From positions 35,452,065 to 35,516,064 of the forward strand of contig CM064865.1 in assembly GCA_032719365.1 (NCBI GenBank): DNA of 64,000 nt, in the 5' to 3' direction. The notes under the pieces are model-generated. The model saw only the letters and a program-made list of their open reading frames with translations, was not told the DNA's origin and ran no database searches. This stretch comes from Prinsepia uniflora. Lineage: Eukaryota; Streptophyta; Magnoliopsida; Rosales; Rosaceae. A program made the translations under genes and the position numbers. How positions within the stretch are numbered: position 1 is the stretch's first letter; every line of letters begins with the position of its first letter. Shown piece after piece: positions 12,271-25,078 of this stretch.

Positions 12271-12379
12271 TGTACAGATGGCCAATAGAACCATTGAAAT
12301 TCCTACTCCATGCATCCGTAACCACAATAGCTTTCCTGTGGTACAATGCCATCCGAATGGAGCTCGAATGGGAACCTGA

Positions 12380-12783
12380 TCAAACATTGGCAAAAATCGA
12401 AGGTTTTAGGACATGGGATGAACCCAGAATGGAGCTCGAACGGGAACCTGAGTTTTTTATCCTCCTCCTATAGATTCAAGGTGAGTTCTCGTGTTTTTTA
12501 ATTGGTAATCGTGTTTTTGTGTTACCTTAGAGTCGTTTAGTGGTTGTGGGTATGATTTTGGACGTAGATTGGACAAAATGGAACCGAGTCGTGATTTTGA
12601 GTCGAAACCCGGCTGTAGAGCAACGGGTCCACTTGTCGCAAGGAAGGGGGATGATGCTTGCATTGCAGGATGACATGGCAATGATGTGGGGGTAACGTGG
12701 TGTCAACGTGGCCGTGAAGTGGGAGCAACGTGGCAGGCATATGGATGCCACGTGTCGTGACATGACCCTTTCTGAAATTTTTT
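12380..12783 (+). mobile_element. LTR-E-like fragment in plus orientation
   Basis: Near reverse complement of 9715-10160: both contain the ATGGAGCTCGAA...GGGAACCTGAG and ATAGATTCAAGGTGAGTTCTC blocks and arrays of ACGTGGC-type units. The donor-like AAG|GTGAGT is at 12481. Together the two pieces form widely spaced inverted arms. Confidence 0.6.
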
Positions 12784-13409
12784 TGTTAACTATGAAAGGT
12801 CATGGCCAACACTAAAAAGTTGACACTACCCTCAAAAGCACCACACAATATCGATAAAACAAACCAATTGTAAGACACGGGGTACATAACATAGCTATTT
12901 GCGTTACCATGATCAACTGAACAATGGCATGCAGAGCATAAGCATTATAATACAACTCAAACTATTAAAGCATGCTCTAAGAAGTCAATGAGTATGTAGT
13001 GAAGAGTTTATGCCTCCGAATCCCAACTTGTTCGTATCTCCGTGTCATGGTCTGGAGGGCAAGTAAAACCAATAAAAAGTGCATGTGAACAAAATAAGAT
13101 TTTTAAAAATATAGCTTGAAAAACATAAACCATTTACCCTCCGTTTTCTAAAAACTATGCATGCATATAACAAACTAAAAAAATCGAGTCTCGAATAAAA
13201 ACAAACCGTAAACCGTGGAATCCACAAAATCTCGAAATATGAGAAAATCTTCTCCATATTACTATATCTCTAGAGTCAATAATTTTATATGAAGAAACTA
13301 CTAAACTCAATCACTTGCTGCCTTTACTCTTCAGTTTTCTGTTGAGGTCTAAAAGAGTCAACCATTGAAGTTGGAAACATGTTTAAAAGAGTCATACGAT
13401 GCCATCTGA
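12784..13409 (-). mobile_element. Minus-strand LTR shard with flanking unassigned DNA
   Basis: At 13050-13090 the minus strand reads a CCCTCCAG acceptor preceded by GTTCACATGC, a decayed form of the shared partner motif. ATGCATGCAT follows at about 13157. The remainder (12784-12870, 13266-13409) shows nothing I can assign. Confidence 0.45.
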
Positions 13410-15042
13410 TGGATTAGAATCGAGAAATCGTGTGAAATTGGACGGGTTTGAGAACGGGTAAAAAGTCTGGTCGAACAACCCGTTTTGCAGAAAACGGGTC
13501 AAAGAGACGATGAACAGTACCCTAGCGAGTAGGCTTCACGCGCAGCTGCTTGTGGTGGCGCGTGAATACTATTTTTGAGGTATGGTAAACATGACTTTTA
13601 ATCTATTCGATGAAATGAACATTTTGGCGCAGGTTTCATGTCGATCAGACACCATTTCGATATAGTTTTGAGGGTCCGAAGTGTTGTGCTACATTTTTAA
13701 TACGTATTCAAATCCTAGAAAATTAGGGGATTGTATTGTGAGGTTATTTGGAATGTTAGTGACCCTCGATAGTGGTTTTTGACAGGATTCATGATTCCTG
13801 GAACTACGAAGGAATGTACGGCTCAGAATCGAACCGCGTGGAAGGTATGCGAGTTGACATTTATTTTATAAACTGTTATGCATGCATAGTAAATGTTTTC
13901 CATGATATATTGCATAATTTCAGTTACAATAATTGGATTTATGATTTGATATGATGAATTGGTTATTTAATGGATTATTTAATTGATATTATGGGCACGT
14001 TTTACGAGAATAGTGACAATGATGTTTTGGGCTAGGCTTGGTTTTGAAAATGGTATTTTGACTTGGAATGTGAGTCAAGAATGATTTAATGGATTTGCTT
14101 AATGGTTCTCGGATGTGATCTTATGGATTTTCTTGGAAATGGTATTTTGGGTTATGATTGTACGGATTTGTGTGAAATGATGTTTTGGACTTGAGACCTT
14201 ATTGGAAATGGTTTTGACTTGGTTTTAAGTCAAGGATTGTGTTGAAAGGTTTTGGGATGTAATCCCCGAATGGTTTACATTGTGATTGTGATGAGTTCCC
14301 AGACGGTCGAAGCTAGGGGGCTTCCCAGACGATTGGAGCTAAGGCTTATTGTTTCCCAAACAACTAGAGCTAGGGGTGATCGTTTCACAGGAAGCCGAAG
14401 CTAGGGATGTTCCCAGACGACTGATGCTCGAGGTATATTTGTGTTCCCAAGTAACCGAAGCTTGGGGTGTTCCTAGACAGCTGATGCTCGGGGTTATTAA
14501 CTTATTGTTGGTTGCCTACGTGTAGGGCTGATGTGACATGTTTTGATTGTGCACTTTTGAATAGTACGAATATTGTGATCTTCTTACTGATGTCTATGCA
14601 CTTGTAAGTAGTGTTGTTTGATCATTATGATTGATATTTGAGTACTGGAAACTAGTACTGTTGTTGACAATCATTGTGATTGGTTTGTTGTCGGTGGTCG
14701 TGTCCTGATGGTCGTCATGTGATTTGGCTTGAGAGCCGGTTGTCCATGTACTTTACTCTATGCATGCATGTTTTATAACTAGAGGTGAAAATGATTCGTT
14801 TTTGAAATATGTTTTCAAATGATGTAATTTTTGTCCACTCACACTATTGCTGTTTTTTATGACCCTCCAGGTCGTGGCACCAAGATGGGGGCTGATCGAG
14901 AGCGCGGAGGCATGCATGGGAATCAGTGCGAATATCCCTTGTTTAGCAAGTGCTGAGGGTGTTTTTGGAACTTCAGTTGACTTGTCAGACGGGACCTAAA
15001 TTGGGCGCGCTTATCAAAGTCCTTTTGGGACGGGTCCTGTCA
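13410..15042 (+). mobile_element. LTR-F, 5'-truncated LTR
   Basis: Starts inside the first putative intron of the LTR layout and runs to GGTCCTGTCA at 15042. Signals: acceptor GACAG|G (AG 13783-13784), degraded second donor GCGAGTTGAC (13849-13858), partner GTCCACTCAC 14833-14842, acceptor CTCCAG|G (AG 14869-14870). ATGCATGCAT-type palindromes flank the array. The 5' end is lost, so no target duplication can be tested. Confidence 0.75.
14288..14530 (+). repeat. Hairpin array of LTR-F
   Basis: About seven imperfect units of roughly 30 bp around TTCCCAGACGRCTGAAGCTAG. GAAGC-TAGGGG-GCTTC at 14309-14324 is a perfect 5-bp stem. Further right, AGTACT-GGAAACT-AGTACT and GGCT-TGAG-AGCC are more inverted pairs. 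Confidence 0.75.
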
Positions 15043-16410
15043 CCAAAACCCATGTAAAATCACATAAATTTTACTCAAACGTTCATAAAGTAAAACATCT
15101 TATCAAACAAGGAAAACCATATAGAAATTGCACGCATAGGATTTAGGAAAACAAAAGTCCGCTCACAAGTATCTTACACGTTGTCGAACCGCATTGCGTG
15201 ATTTCCTGTAAAATCCGAGAACGTCACCTCCTGTCAAAAATCACTTCTATGGGTTATTAACCATCCCAATTGACTCACATTTTAATCTCTTAATTTTCCG
15301 AGATTTTTAAATGAATTAAAACAAGCCTTAAACTTCCGGATAGTCAAAATTGCCTCGAGACGATACCCGATCGCCTCAAAAATTGTAGCGTTAGACTCGT
15401 ATCATCAAGAACATGAACTTTTATGTTGAATACATTCTCAAAAAGTTTCCCATGTGCCTACACTAGCCACGCGAAGTCCCTGGGGTAGGCCTCACATGCA
15501 CTATTCATCATCTTCAACCTCGGTCGACCCGTTTTGGTGGTTTTCGGGTCGCCCGACCTGTCGACCAGACCTGACGTTAAAACCTCATTTTCCAATCCTT
15601 TTCACTTCTGTTTTGTCCCATCTATTCTAAATCATGCCATAAAGAGATCCATAACTTCAAAACAATAGAACTTACCTCCAAACTATGATTAACAATCACG
15701 ACTTCTCGGCTAGACATTGCAACACCTCCCCTGTCGCTCCCTGTGTCTGAACCTTCATCCTCTGTATCTCAAAATACTCTCAGGGACTCATCTAACATGT
15801 TTTCGTCTCTAGTTACAAACCAAAATATCTCCAGCTCACTGTTTTGATCCACGACCAAAACAACTCCCTATTTTCATCCCATGATTTCTTCCCTCTCCTT
15901 TGTTTCCTCTTCACCTTCCTCACTCATATTACTTCCCTAATTCTCTCCTTCATCCTTCACTTTCTCTAGTCTTCCCTTAGTTCTCTCTCTCCCTCACGGT
16001 TCTTATTCATTTTTTTTCTTCTTTTCCGTGCAAGTCCCCGAACCCATAAATCACATGAACATACACTTATATAGAATAGGGTAATCGTGAAAGGGTGAGG
16101 GAAGGAGGAATCTAGAAAAATCTGAACACTTGGCACCATCCAAAGATCTTCCAAGTGAAAAGGCCAAAATACCCTAGTTGCATAATTACCATTTTGTCCT
16201 TAGTCGATTTTTTAAATCTTTCACAAGTCCAATTTTTACATGCTACCTGCCTACGTACTCAAGAGTTGGAGACCATAAAAAACGGTCTTCTCGGAATCCC
16301 CAAAATATGTCATAATCAAAAAGTAAACATTTTAACTTCTACAAGGGTAAAATTGTCTTTTTACCCCAATTTTGCCAATTTTTCTTTCCTTAAAGGTCCA
16401 AATCGTTACA
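15043..16410 (-). mobile_element. 3' LTR of element C (partial)
   Basis: The right edge AATCGTTACA is the complement of a TGTAACGATT start and is followed by a polypurine-tract complement. It therefore lies on the 3' side of a minus-strand element. It aligns by eye with 34780-36095 over its whole length, at clearly less than perfect identity. The second donor reads GTGAGCGGAC (15166-15157). The left end abuts LTR-F, so the 3' half including the array is missing. Confidence 0.72.
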
Positions 16411-17345
16411 ACCTACCCCTCTTAAAGAAACTTTGTCCTTTGAAATTTTTAGCCACTCGTTGGGGGGTAGACACACGATTTCCCACAGAGCAACTTGTGA
16501 AAAATAACTATGTTTCTTAAACACAAAGAAATATAGTTTTTCCCGGTGCACAAGTAATTCCAAAATTGTCATAAATAAGTAATTGCACTCGTCAAAACAT
16601 AAAATCAAACATAATAGAAATTAAACCTTCGAATCAATATAAGAGCCACCATACTACATTCTTTCATCAAGGTTCGAAGATTGCTATCATAATTCAACTA
16701 ACCCCGAGAATTATGTGAATCTGTACGCAACATCTAAGTCACGTCTAGGGATTGCACTCGCATCTTCCCGAAACGTACCAGTATCCACAATCATTTGACC
16801 AAATAATTATTTCAACCATCTATAGTATCCGCTAACATACACAAGGTTCACCCAAAGCATCTCAAAATATCACAAGTTTTTATGTATGACGGTCCAAGAA
16901 CCGAACTCAACATCGCTTAGCCATGCCAACAATCACTCAGTACCTTTAGGTATATATGAAAGCCAATTACCTCTTTCACGCTTGGCCTCTACCGGTAAAA
17001 AAAAAACTTATCACTAATCTAAACTTATGCTATAATAAGAAACTACACAAAACATAAACTTGTACTTCAATCGTATTCACCAAAATCTCAACAATTTAAT
17101 CATTACTCAAGATGAAAATCAACAACCACTATGTTTCAAATCTTGTAACCATAGACCATGGTACGTGGAACCACATCAACCATAACAATCCTCACAATAT
17201 TTCATACCTCGAATACCGATAGCTCACATACTCATATTATATCTCAACATCACAAATTAAATCCATAATTCAAAACCTCGACCATTGGGCTCTACATTTC
17301 AAAATCCTTAGGTGTCAGGTTAACACAACTTACCCCGACACAATC
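16411..17345 (-). other. Element C interior, left part (non-coding)
   Basis: Starts with the complement of a polypurine tract and the GAAATTTCAAAGGACAAAG block, then AT-rich sequence without recognisable coding content. It is cut by the plus-strand integrase fragment. Confidence 0.5.
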
Positions 17346-18758
17346 ATGAATGCTCAATTTCATGATGCGACATTATGTATCCTTCAAATTGAAGTAGAAG
17401 CCGGAGAACGGCAGGATTTTACAGTGAATGAGGATGGAGCCTTAACCACAAAAGGGAGATTATGTGTACCTGCAGATAAAGCATTGAAAAAGGAGATTCT
17501 GGCTGAAGCTCATAGTTCTGCATATGCTATGCATCCGGGAGGAACAAAAATGTACCGTACGCTCCGAGAACATTACTGGTGGCCTGGTATGAAACGAGAA
17601 ATTGCTGAGTATGTGAGTAAATGTTTGATATGTCAGCAGGTAAAGGCGGAGTGACAGAGGCCTTACGGAGCACTGCAACCGCTTCCTATCCCCGAATGGA
17701 AATGGGATCATATAACCATGGATTTTGTGTTTAAACTTCCGAGGACGCCCAGAGGCCACGATGGCGTTTGGGTGATTGTGGACAGACTTACCAAGTCAGC
17801 ACATTTCTTACCGGTGAAGGAAGACTTTCAGATGACTCAGTACGCTAACTTGTTCATTAGTGAGATTATCCGGTTGCATGGTACACCTGCCTCTATTGTC
17901 TCAGATCGAGATCCGCGATTTACATCGAGATTCTGGCAAAGTTTACAGGAAGCTTTTGGGACAAGATTGCATTTTAGTACGGCGTTCCACCCTCAGACGG
18001 ACGGACAGTCGGAACGAACCATCCAGACCTTGGAAGATATGATGAGAGCATGTGTTTTGCAATTCCAGGGTACTTGGGAGTCACATTTGCCATTGATGGA
18101 ATTTTCCTATAATAATAGTTACCAAGCAAGTATTGGAATGGCACCTTATGACGCCTTATATGGACGCCAGTGCAGAACCCCTTTGTGTTGGACAGAGGTC
18201 GGCGAAAGAAAATTGTCTAAGTCCGAATTGATTGATCTGACGACAGAGAAAGTTAAGCTCATTCGAGATAGACTCAAGGCAGCCCAGGACAGACAAAAGA
18301 GCTACGTGGATCGATGGATCAGGGATCTTGAATTTGCAGTGGGAGATTGGGTTTTCCTGAAGTTATCACCTTGGAAAGGCATAGTACGATTTGGCAGGTG
18401 CGGGAAATTAAGCCCTCGTTTCATCGGACTTTATGAGATTATCGAGCGGCTTGGCCGAGTTGCTTACCGATTAGCATTACCTTCAGAGCTTTCCAGAGTT
18501 CATAATGTCTTTCATGTGTCCATGTTACGAAAATATGTATATGATGAGTCCCATGTATTAGAAGAGCAACCTATTGAGCTCAGAGAAGACCTAAGCTTTG
18601 AGGAACAACCTGTGCAGATCTTGGATCGAAAGGATAAGGTACTCCGCCGAAAGATAATTCCTCTAGTAAAAGAGCTTTGGAGAAATCAGAATGTAGAAAA
18701 GGCTACTTGGGAACCCGAAGCTCAGATGCGGGAGCAGTACCCGTATTTATTTCCGTGA
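17346..18758 (+). pseudogene. Tekay integrase-chromodomain fragment, one nonsense codon
   Basis: Carries the 3' quarter of a chromovirus pol. In order: integrase HHCC zinc-binding segment (EAHSSAYAMHPGG...CLICQQ), catalytic core with MDFVFKLP, VSDRDPRF and GQSERTIQ supplying the D,D,E residues, GPF-like C-terminal part, and a chromodomain-like tail ending in WEPEAQMREQYPYLFP. One in-frame TGA (17652-17654) replaces the Lys after QQVKAE; otherwise the frame is open to 18758. Protease, RT and RNase H are absent upstream, where homology starts abruptly near 17355. It is followed by a polypurine tract and LTR-G, so it is the 3' end of a truncated element lying inside element C. Confidence 0.92.
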
Positions 18759-18778
18759 AATTTCAGGGACGAAATTCC

Positions 18779-18793
18779 CTAAGGGGGGGAGGT
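18779..18793 (+). other. Polypurine tract before LTR-G
   Basis: TAAGGGGGGGAGGT lies directly before the LTR start TGTAACG and just after GGGACGAAATTCC. It primes plus-strand synthesis in this family. Confidence 0.8.
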
Positions 18794-21469
18794 TGTAACG
18801 CCCGAAAAATCCAAAAATTGTAAAATATTAAAATTATGTGAAAATGACGTTTTTACCCTTGATGACATATGGCTAAAAGTTGACTTTTTGTTTAAAATAA
18901 TTTTTACACATTTCTCGAGGACCGTTGTGTAGGTCTCGGAACGCTGAATCCGTAGACAGGCGGCACGTCGAAAACGGAGCTCGTATGAGGAAGTTATGGG
19001 TTTGAGAAGTTCAGGGGTAAAATGGTCATTTGTGACCACAAGGGTAAAATGGTAATTTTGGGGGTGGATTATACTTGGACGGTGGAAAGATAGGTATCAC
19101 TTCACCTTAAGTGCTGATTCATTTAAGCAAGTGACTCATGTAATTCACCAAGTGACAAATGTCACTTCTTAAGGATGATTAGTGGCACTTGGTTAATTAA
19201 TTGATTGAGATTAGCAGCTATAATGGGTATTGATGAACAGTGTTCGACTAAAACCTTCAAACACCAAAACAGAGAATACTCATACATCTTCCCTTCACCT
19301 TAATCTATTTCTAGTGGAACCAAGAGAGATTGAATGAGAATTAGGGACAAATTGAAGAGAAAAATCGAAAGAGAAGCAAAGGAAACCCAGAAAACCCGTA
19401 CTGCATATACCCGAAAAAACTACCCAAAAACCTTGATTTCGATTTTAATTTTTGAGACAGTTTGGTGTGAAATTGAGGTGAGATTAAGCTTCCTGGGAGC
19501 TAAACAACTCGAACCCAATCAATTGGAACAAAAATCAGAGCTGAATTGGGGAAGAACAGACCCTGCAACTAGTTCGGAAAATCGAGCTTGAGTTGAGGTA
19601 CTTAGAGGTAAAATTTCATGAAATTGGTCTCGATTTCGTGTTCATTATAATCCTATGATGCTTCTAGTATGAACAATTGAGAGAAACAGGCTGGTTTTGA
19701 GTGGAACCCGATTAGGGACCCGTCAGATATCTATGTTGAGTCGTGGACTTTGGGGCACGGTTTCACGAAATTAAGTTTACAGACCCTTAATCCATATTGA
19801 ATTAATGCTAATGAGTGAAAGAAACGATAAAAAATGACTTTGAATTGGTGAAGAACTATTCGGGTCTGATCGCGGGTCGCTGACCCGTTTAACAGAGAAA
19901 CGGGTAGAGAAGGGAATTGTAGCAATCACTGTTCACGGCGCGTGGCTTTCAAGCGCAGCCGCTTGCGGCGGCGCGTGAGGGCGCGTGGCTGGTAATCTGG
20001 GGAAAGGTCCAACAGCAATTTTGATACTCTCGATGATACGGACCTATTAGCGTTGGTTTCGGGTCAATCGGATATGAACTGAGTGTAGTTTGTATACCCG
20101 AGGTGTATAGGTTACGTTTAAAAATAATATTATTTTATTCCAACGATTAGGAATTTTTGTACAGGGGATTATATACCAAGTTAGTAATATTTTATGACTT
20201 GTTTGACAGGCCCGAATACTTCCAGGATATCGGAAGGAAGCGAACAACTCGAAACGGAACAATCTGGACGGTGTGTGAGTGGGCTTTTGTTTTCTACCCT
20301 AAATGCATGCATATATGTTTTAAATGCCTTATAATATGATTTGAAATGATTTGGTATGATTGATACTTCGATATGATGATTTCCGGATTTTTGGGAATAT
20401 TATATTATTTTTTGGAATATTATATTATTTTATATGCTTTTGGGCACGATTTTCGAGAAAACTGTGAAACTGGTATTTCGAGCTAAGGCTTGGGGTTTGA
20501 ACTTGATTTTGACTCGGATTATGAGTCTGGTATTGGATTGATGGATTTATTTCATAAATAAGATTGTGATTGCGCAGGTTTGCGTGGATTGGTTTATGGA
20601 TTTGAGAAAAGTGTTTTTGGGCTTAAAGCACAGTTCAAAATGGTTTTGATATTACATGCAACTGTTTTCACTGGTTTTCATGATGATGATATATGAGGGC
20701 TTTCGGTGTGAATATGTTTCCCCCGAAATGGACCCTGGAGGTAACGCTCGCCTCCGGGATGGAAGTGTTTACCCTGGAGAGGTCACGTAGCACGGTCTGT
20801 TGTCGTGCAGCCAGATGGAGGCTCGACTAAGACCAGGTGTGCTGGATTTTATGGAGGTCAGTCAGTGATATGTTCATGACGACCTGGATTGCCGGCTGGT
20901 GATGTGTTCACAGCGGCGGATGCTCGGGATTTGAGCGGTCCTTGAGCTTATTGGTTGCACGCGTTGCAGGGATAACGTGACTCTATATTGGACCTGGATT
21001 CTGTGTTTTCATTGATATTGAGATTTATATTCATATCTTAATTATTTGATTTATGAGTTATGATATGCATGCATGTTTGTGAAAACTGGAGGGTAAGACT
21101 ATATTTTGATAAATGTATTTCTAAAGGTTATTTTTGTCCACTCACACCTTTGATGTTTTATTTGCCCTCCAGGCCAGTGCACAGGTACTGAGGCTCATTT
21201 CGAGGCAGAGGAATAAACGGACCGTTGCATACTCAGACACTTTGAAGCGTAGGATTTTGTTCCCTACATGTAAATATTTCCTATGCTCTGTAAACCTGTT
21301 GACTAGGTCAACGGTCTCGGAATACTGAACTATCCCTTGTCTGACAATGTTATCGTTTTTGTGTGTTATATGTATATATTTGAAACCACTTTTGGTATTT
21401 TTGAGTTATTGTCAGACGGGAGCAGGATCTTTCACGGTTACCGAGGGATAATCGGGATGGGTCTTGTCA
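18794..21469 (+). mobile_element. LTR-G, full-length 3' LTR
   Basis: 2676 bp from TGTAACGCCCG to TCTTGTCA. Signals: donor AGAG|GTAAAA (GT 19608-19609), acceptor GACAG|G (AG 20208-20209), 65-nt exon 20210-20274, donor GTGAGTGGGC 20275-20284, partner GTCCACTCAC 21136-21145, acceptor CTCCAG|G (AG 21171-21172). The single donor change (A to G) still allows a G-U pair with its partner. Confidence 0.9.
20710..20990 (+). repeat. Hairpin array of LTR-G
   Basis: Less regular than the others but rich in short inverted pairs: CCTGGAGG...CCTCCGGG (20734-20758, one G-U), GCACG...CGTGC (20790-20808), GCTC-GGGATTT-GAGC, TGCA-CGCGT-TGCA. There is no clear unit length. Confidence 0.6.
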
Positions 21470-22814
21470 CAATATTCACAGACAACCTCACAAATAGGCT
21501 GAATCAAATTCTCATCTCAGCTTTTAAATTACTCCTGAAATCAAAACATTACCAAACTTGAGTTCATTATGAACACCCATTCATACTATAAAGTTATATC
21601 TAACAAGTTCACTTCCCACCTTCCCGTCAAAGTTCTCAATTCCTTGGTCTTGTCTCCTCTCTAAGCTCTAGATCAATATCCACAACAACACTACCATCAT
21701 TTTCTTCCAACAATCCTATAGGGTCCTATACTAAGATGGATTCCAATTTCCTAAAAATTGGGCAGTCTTATTAGATTGATCATATACTTTCTTAAATTCC
21801 AACTAAACATATTCAATGTTACAACTTAATATAGTTGACTTATTGATCAATCCTCAATATGCGCACATCTGTCATCAATATAAACTCGGGATCCCCACAT
21901 CCGAGAAAATCTCCGGAATCAATGACATCTGGGCGATGTCATCATCTAACACTCCCAAGACTGAGTTTTCCTGGGAGCTACCCATTTCCAAGCAGCTTAA
22001 TCGTGACCTCTCTGGATTCACCAGACATCCGGAGGAAAACAACAGCACAAGAGGATGGTTCTTGTGGGAAAAAATCATCAAATCCAATAATCTCATTTGT
22101 ATGAACATTTATGTCTCAAATCGAGCCAAAACATTTCAACATGGTATGAGTTTAAACATGGCTTTTCTAGAAATAGTTTCCACAAAATCATCGTGAAATA
22201 GTGTCTAGAAATGACTTCCTAAATCCAGAATTCTGCAAATTATATTAAATCATTACTCAATTCATGAGATTAAGATCTGGACACAAATATCAACAATAAA
22301 AAACATACTAAATCCTCAATTCTTACTATCCTTTCTATGGGTATTTAGAAGCTGAAGTGCTAGTTTCCCCACTCGAGGTATTATCCGTTCCACACACTTT
22401 TTTAGAACACCAACTAACTTACATCTCATAAATCCAGATTTCGAATAAGATATCAATATCACCAATCCAATATCCCATTCCTAGATCAGTAATAAGAAAA
22501 TCTGTTTTACATGGCACAAACATAGTTATACATTGAAACAACAAAAATCAATCTCTATGTTGCCCAGGTCAAGGATCATGAGGTTATAGCAACCATCACA
22601 CATTTGTAGATATAGGCCCCAAACACGAGAAATCCATCCTATGACCCGTTATCCAACTTGTGAATCTACCGACTTTGGATTCACTTCCAAAACGATTATA
22701 TATGTTCAAGATTTTTCTTTCTCCTTATTTCTAGTTCCACATCAACATACATTATGTTATAATCAGGCGGCCTTTCTGCATTCTTCTACCAATCCCAAGG
22801 AATTACATGCCCAA

Positions 22815-23075
22815 ATTAAAGGAACATGAATCACACCTATGTATATACATATACCACAGATCCCTTTATTAGGGTAATGATCATTATCACAATCAAATCA
22901 AGGGTAATCGAAATACCCTTACTAGTCCCCTAAGCATTGCAAGATTAAAGGAACATGAATCACACCTATATATATATATACATATACCACATATCACTAT
23001 ATTATGGTAATGATCCTTATCACAATCAAATCATAATCGAAATACACTTACTAATCCCCTAATCAATGCAAGGAC
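22815..23075. repeat. Tandem duplication, unit about 129 bp
   Basis: Two adjacent copies beginning ATTAAAGGAACATGAATCAC at 22815 and 22944. They differ by substitutions and by the length of a TATATA run. Both lie inside element C. Confidence 0.85.
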
Positions 23076-23872
23076 ATGAGTTAATTAAGACAACATCATC
23101 ATATTAAAGTCCTATCCAAGGAAAATCTTACCCTTCTTAATCCAAATTACGAATCACAAATCGATCAACAAAAATCGACTTACTTACTTATCGTAAAGAC
23201 ATATCACCTATCCAACGCAAGAAGGTGTTTCTTCTATACTGCTCTTTGTTTCCAAACTCCACAAAATCATGAAACCTTATGCACTTAGTTACAATAAATC
23301 CGCCTTCCAGCATTTTGCAAATCTCATTCAGACAACACAATCCGCCTCCAAACCATAACTGGATATCTGAATTCCTATTAAAGTCCCAACTGTTTTTCCC
23401 GATCAACGAAGTTCTGTTACCTATAATTATTAACCAAAACATTACCATACATGTTAGATTTGACAAGGGACCTTCCATCACATTTGTCCCCAAACACTTA
23501 TTCCAACCGGGGAAACATAGTCACTCTTATCATCAGAGTCCAACATATCGACAATTACATTGACTTCCACTAGTGAGTTCACTTATCATCTGAAATCATA
23601 CATCTATTTCCCTTTATTAGTACGTGATAAGCACTATTTACGCCACTAATCCAATCCCACAACACGAATAATAAGGAAACATATTGTCATACCACACATA
23701 TAACACCTCAACTAACCTAAGTGAGTCGTATTCATATCACGTATCTCATAAAACCAATTCAAATCCATTCTAAAAACTACCTCGGGGATCCTACTCTAGT
23801 TCCACTACCAGGCGGCTCATGAGGCTCACATCTCAGAGGCATGAAAATTTCAAGCACATAACGAAACCCAAG

Positions 23873-23886
23873 ATATGATACCAGGT
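23873..23886 (-). other. Primer binding site, element C
   Basis: The minus strand reads CCTGGTATCATATC immediately after the LTR end TGTCA, a mutated form of TGGTATCAGAGC. It fixes 23887 as the LTR/interior boundary. Confidence 0.7.
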
Positions 23887-25078
23887 TGACAGAACCCAAC
23901 CCGGAAAACCCCATGTATAACATAACCGGGTCCTGCTCCCGTCTGACAGGTGACCTAAAATACCAAAAGTACCCTCGAAATCTTGTCAGACAACATATAT
24001 TTGTATACTTGTGAGCTCATGCCTCCGCTCCGTAAGCAGCCTCGATTCCCGTGCAACAACCCTGTATGGTTTCAAAACCAACAAAAATGTGTGAGTGGAC
24101 GAAAATAAAAGTTTTAAAAACGTAGTTCAAAACATACTAATTTCCCACTGTTTTATAAAACTATGCATGCCTCAAGTTTACCAATAAACAACAATTTTGA
24201 AATACGTGAAGTACTAAGAAAGTCTAGTAAATTCAGAAACATGTCTAATATAAACTCATATCAAATACCAACGTATATAAGATCAGGCCAAAGTACAGAC
24301 TCAACAAACATAGAGAACAAGCCATATCAAGATACTAACACAAACAAGATCATACCAATGCATAAGCATACCAGTCACACATAACCAACCATACTGAATT
24401 CATCAACATGCCAAATCAACCAATCATGTCAACTAACCCATCCTCGATGTCTGCAAGTTGAATCATCATATCAAGTATGCACTACCGGTAGACCAATATC
24501 ACTTGGGAAAACAAAGCTCCGCTTTGGAAGTCCGAGTGCCCAAAAAAACAAAACCCAATTCTGGACGTCCAGGTATCACCCAAGAAAATAGAGCCCAGCT
24601 CTGGACGTTTGGGTGTGGACCGATCCTAGGAAAATAGAATCCGGTTCTGGACGTCTAGGTTCTCGTCCAAGTCTCAGGGAAATAGAATTTGGCTCTAGAC
24701 GTCTGTGACACAACCAATCCAAAACTCGAAGAGGGTCGTTCCATCACATCACTAATCACACCAATCCAGTAACCATATTTGATCACACGACATGTACCCG
24801 AAAATCACACAATCAAACATAATGCTTGTCTCAAGATCGAGAGCCCCCTACTCGATGTCTGAGACTACTAACCCACAGGCACCATCATATATATACTCAG
24901 CAGTCACCATCATATATATACTCAACAGTCACATAAATATATCATATAGCCAATCCATATCCAGAACCAAGTTCAGAAACCAAAACCAAACTCAAAACCT
25001 AGGCGTAAGCCCCATTCACAAGTACGTTAAAGAACCTCGTAAAACGAGCATTTAAAATAAATAATAAAATATGAATAA
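23887..25078 (-). mobile_element. 5' LTR of element C, 3' piece
   Basis: Minus-strand LTR from the primer site to the point where element A inserted. It carries the partner motif GTCCACTCAC (24100-24091), acceptor ACAG (AG 24063-24062) and a hairpin array. The LTR continues at 34634. The last five bases, AATAA (25074-25078), are the left target duplication of element A. Confidence 0.75.
24486..24712 (-). repeat. Repeat array of LTR-C
   Basis: Four or five imperfect units of 40-50 bp around CCAGACGTCCAGAGCTGGG...TATTTTC (minus strand). The units resemble the CCCAGACGGTCGGAGCTAGG units of LTR-A and LTR-F, so those arrays share an origin. Confidence 0.7.

Larger units (their letters stand above)
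21470..23886 (-). other. Element C interior, right part (gag-start relic)
   Basis: AT-rich sequence with no long frame. Near the right end the minus strand has an ATG at 23842 followed by CCTCTGAGATGTGAGCC, matching the gag start of element A (ATGCCTCTGAGACGTACGCC), but a stop follows after about 20 codons. The position just downstream of a primer site confirms orientation. Nothing else can be assigned. Confidence 0.55.
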
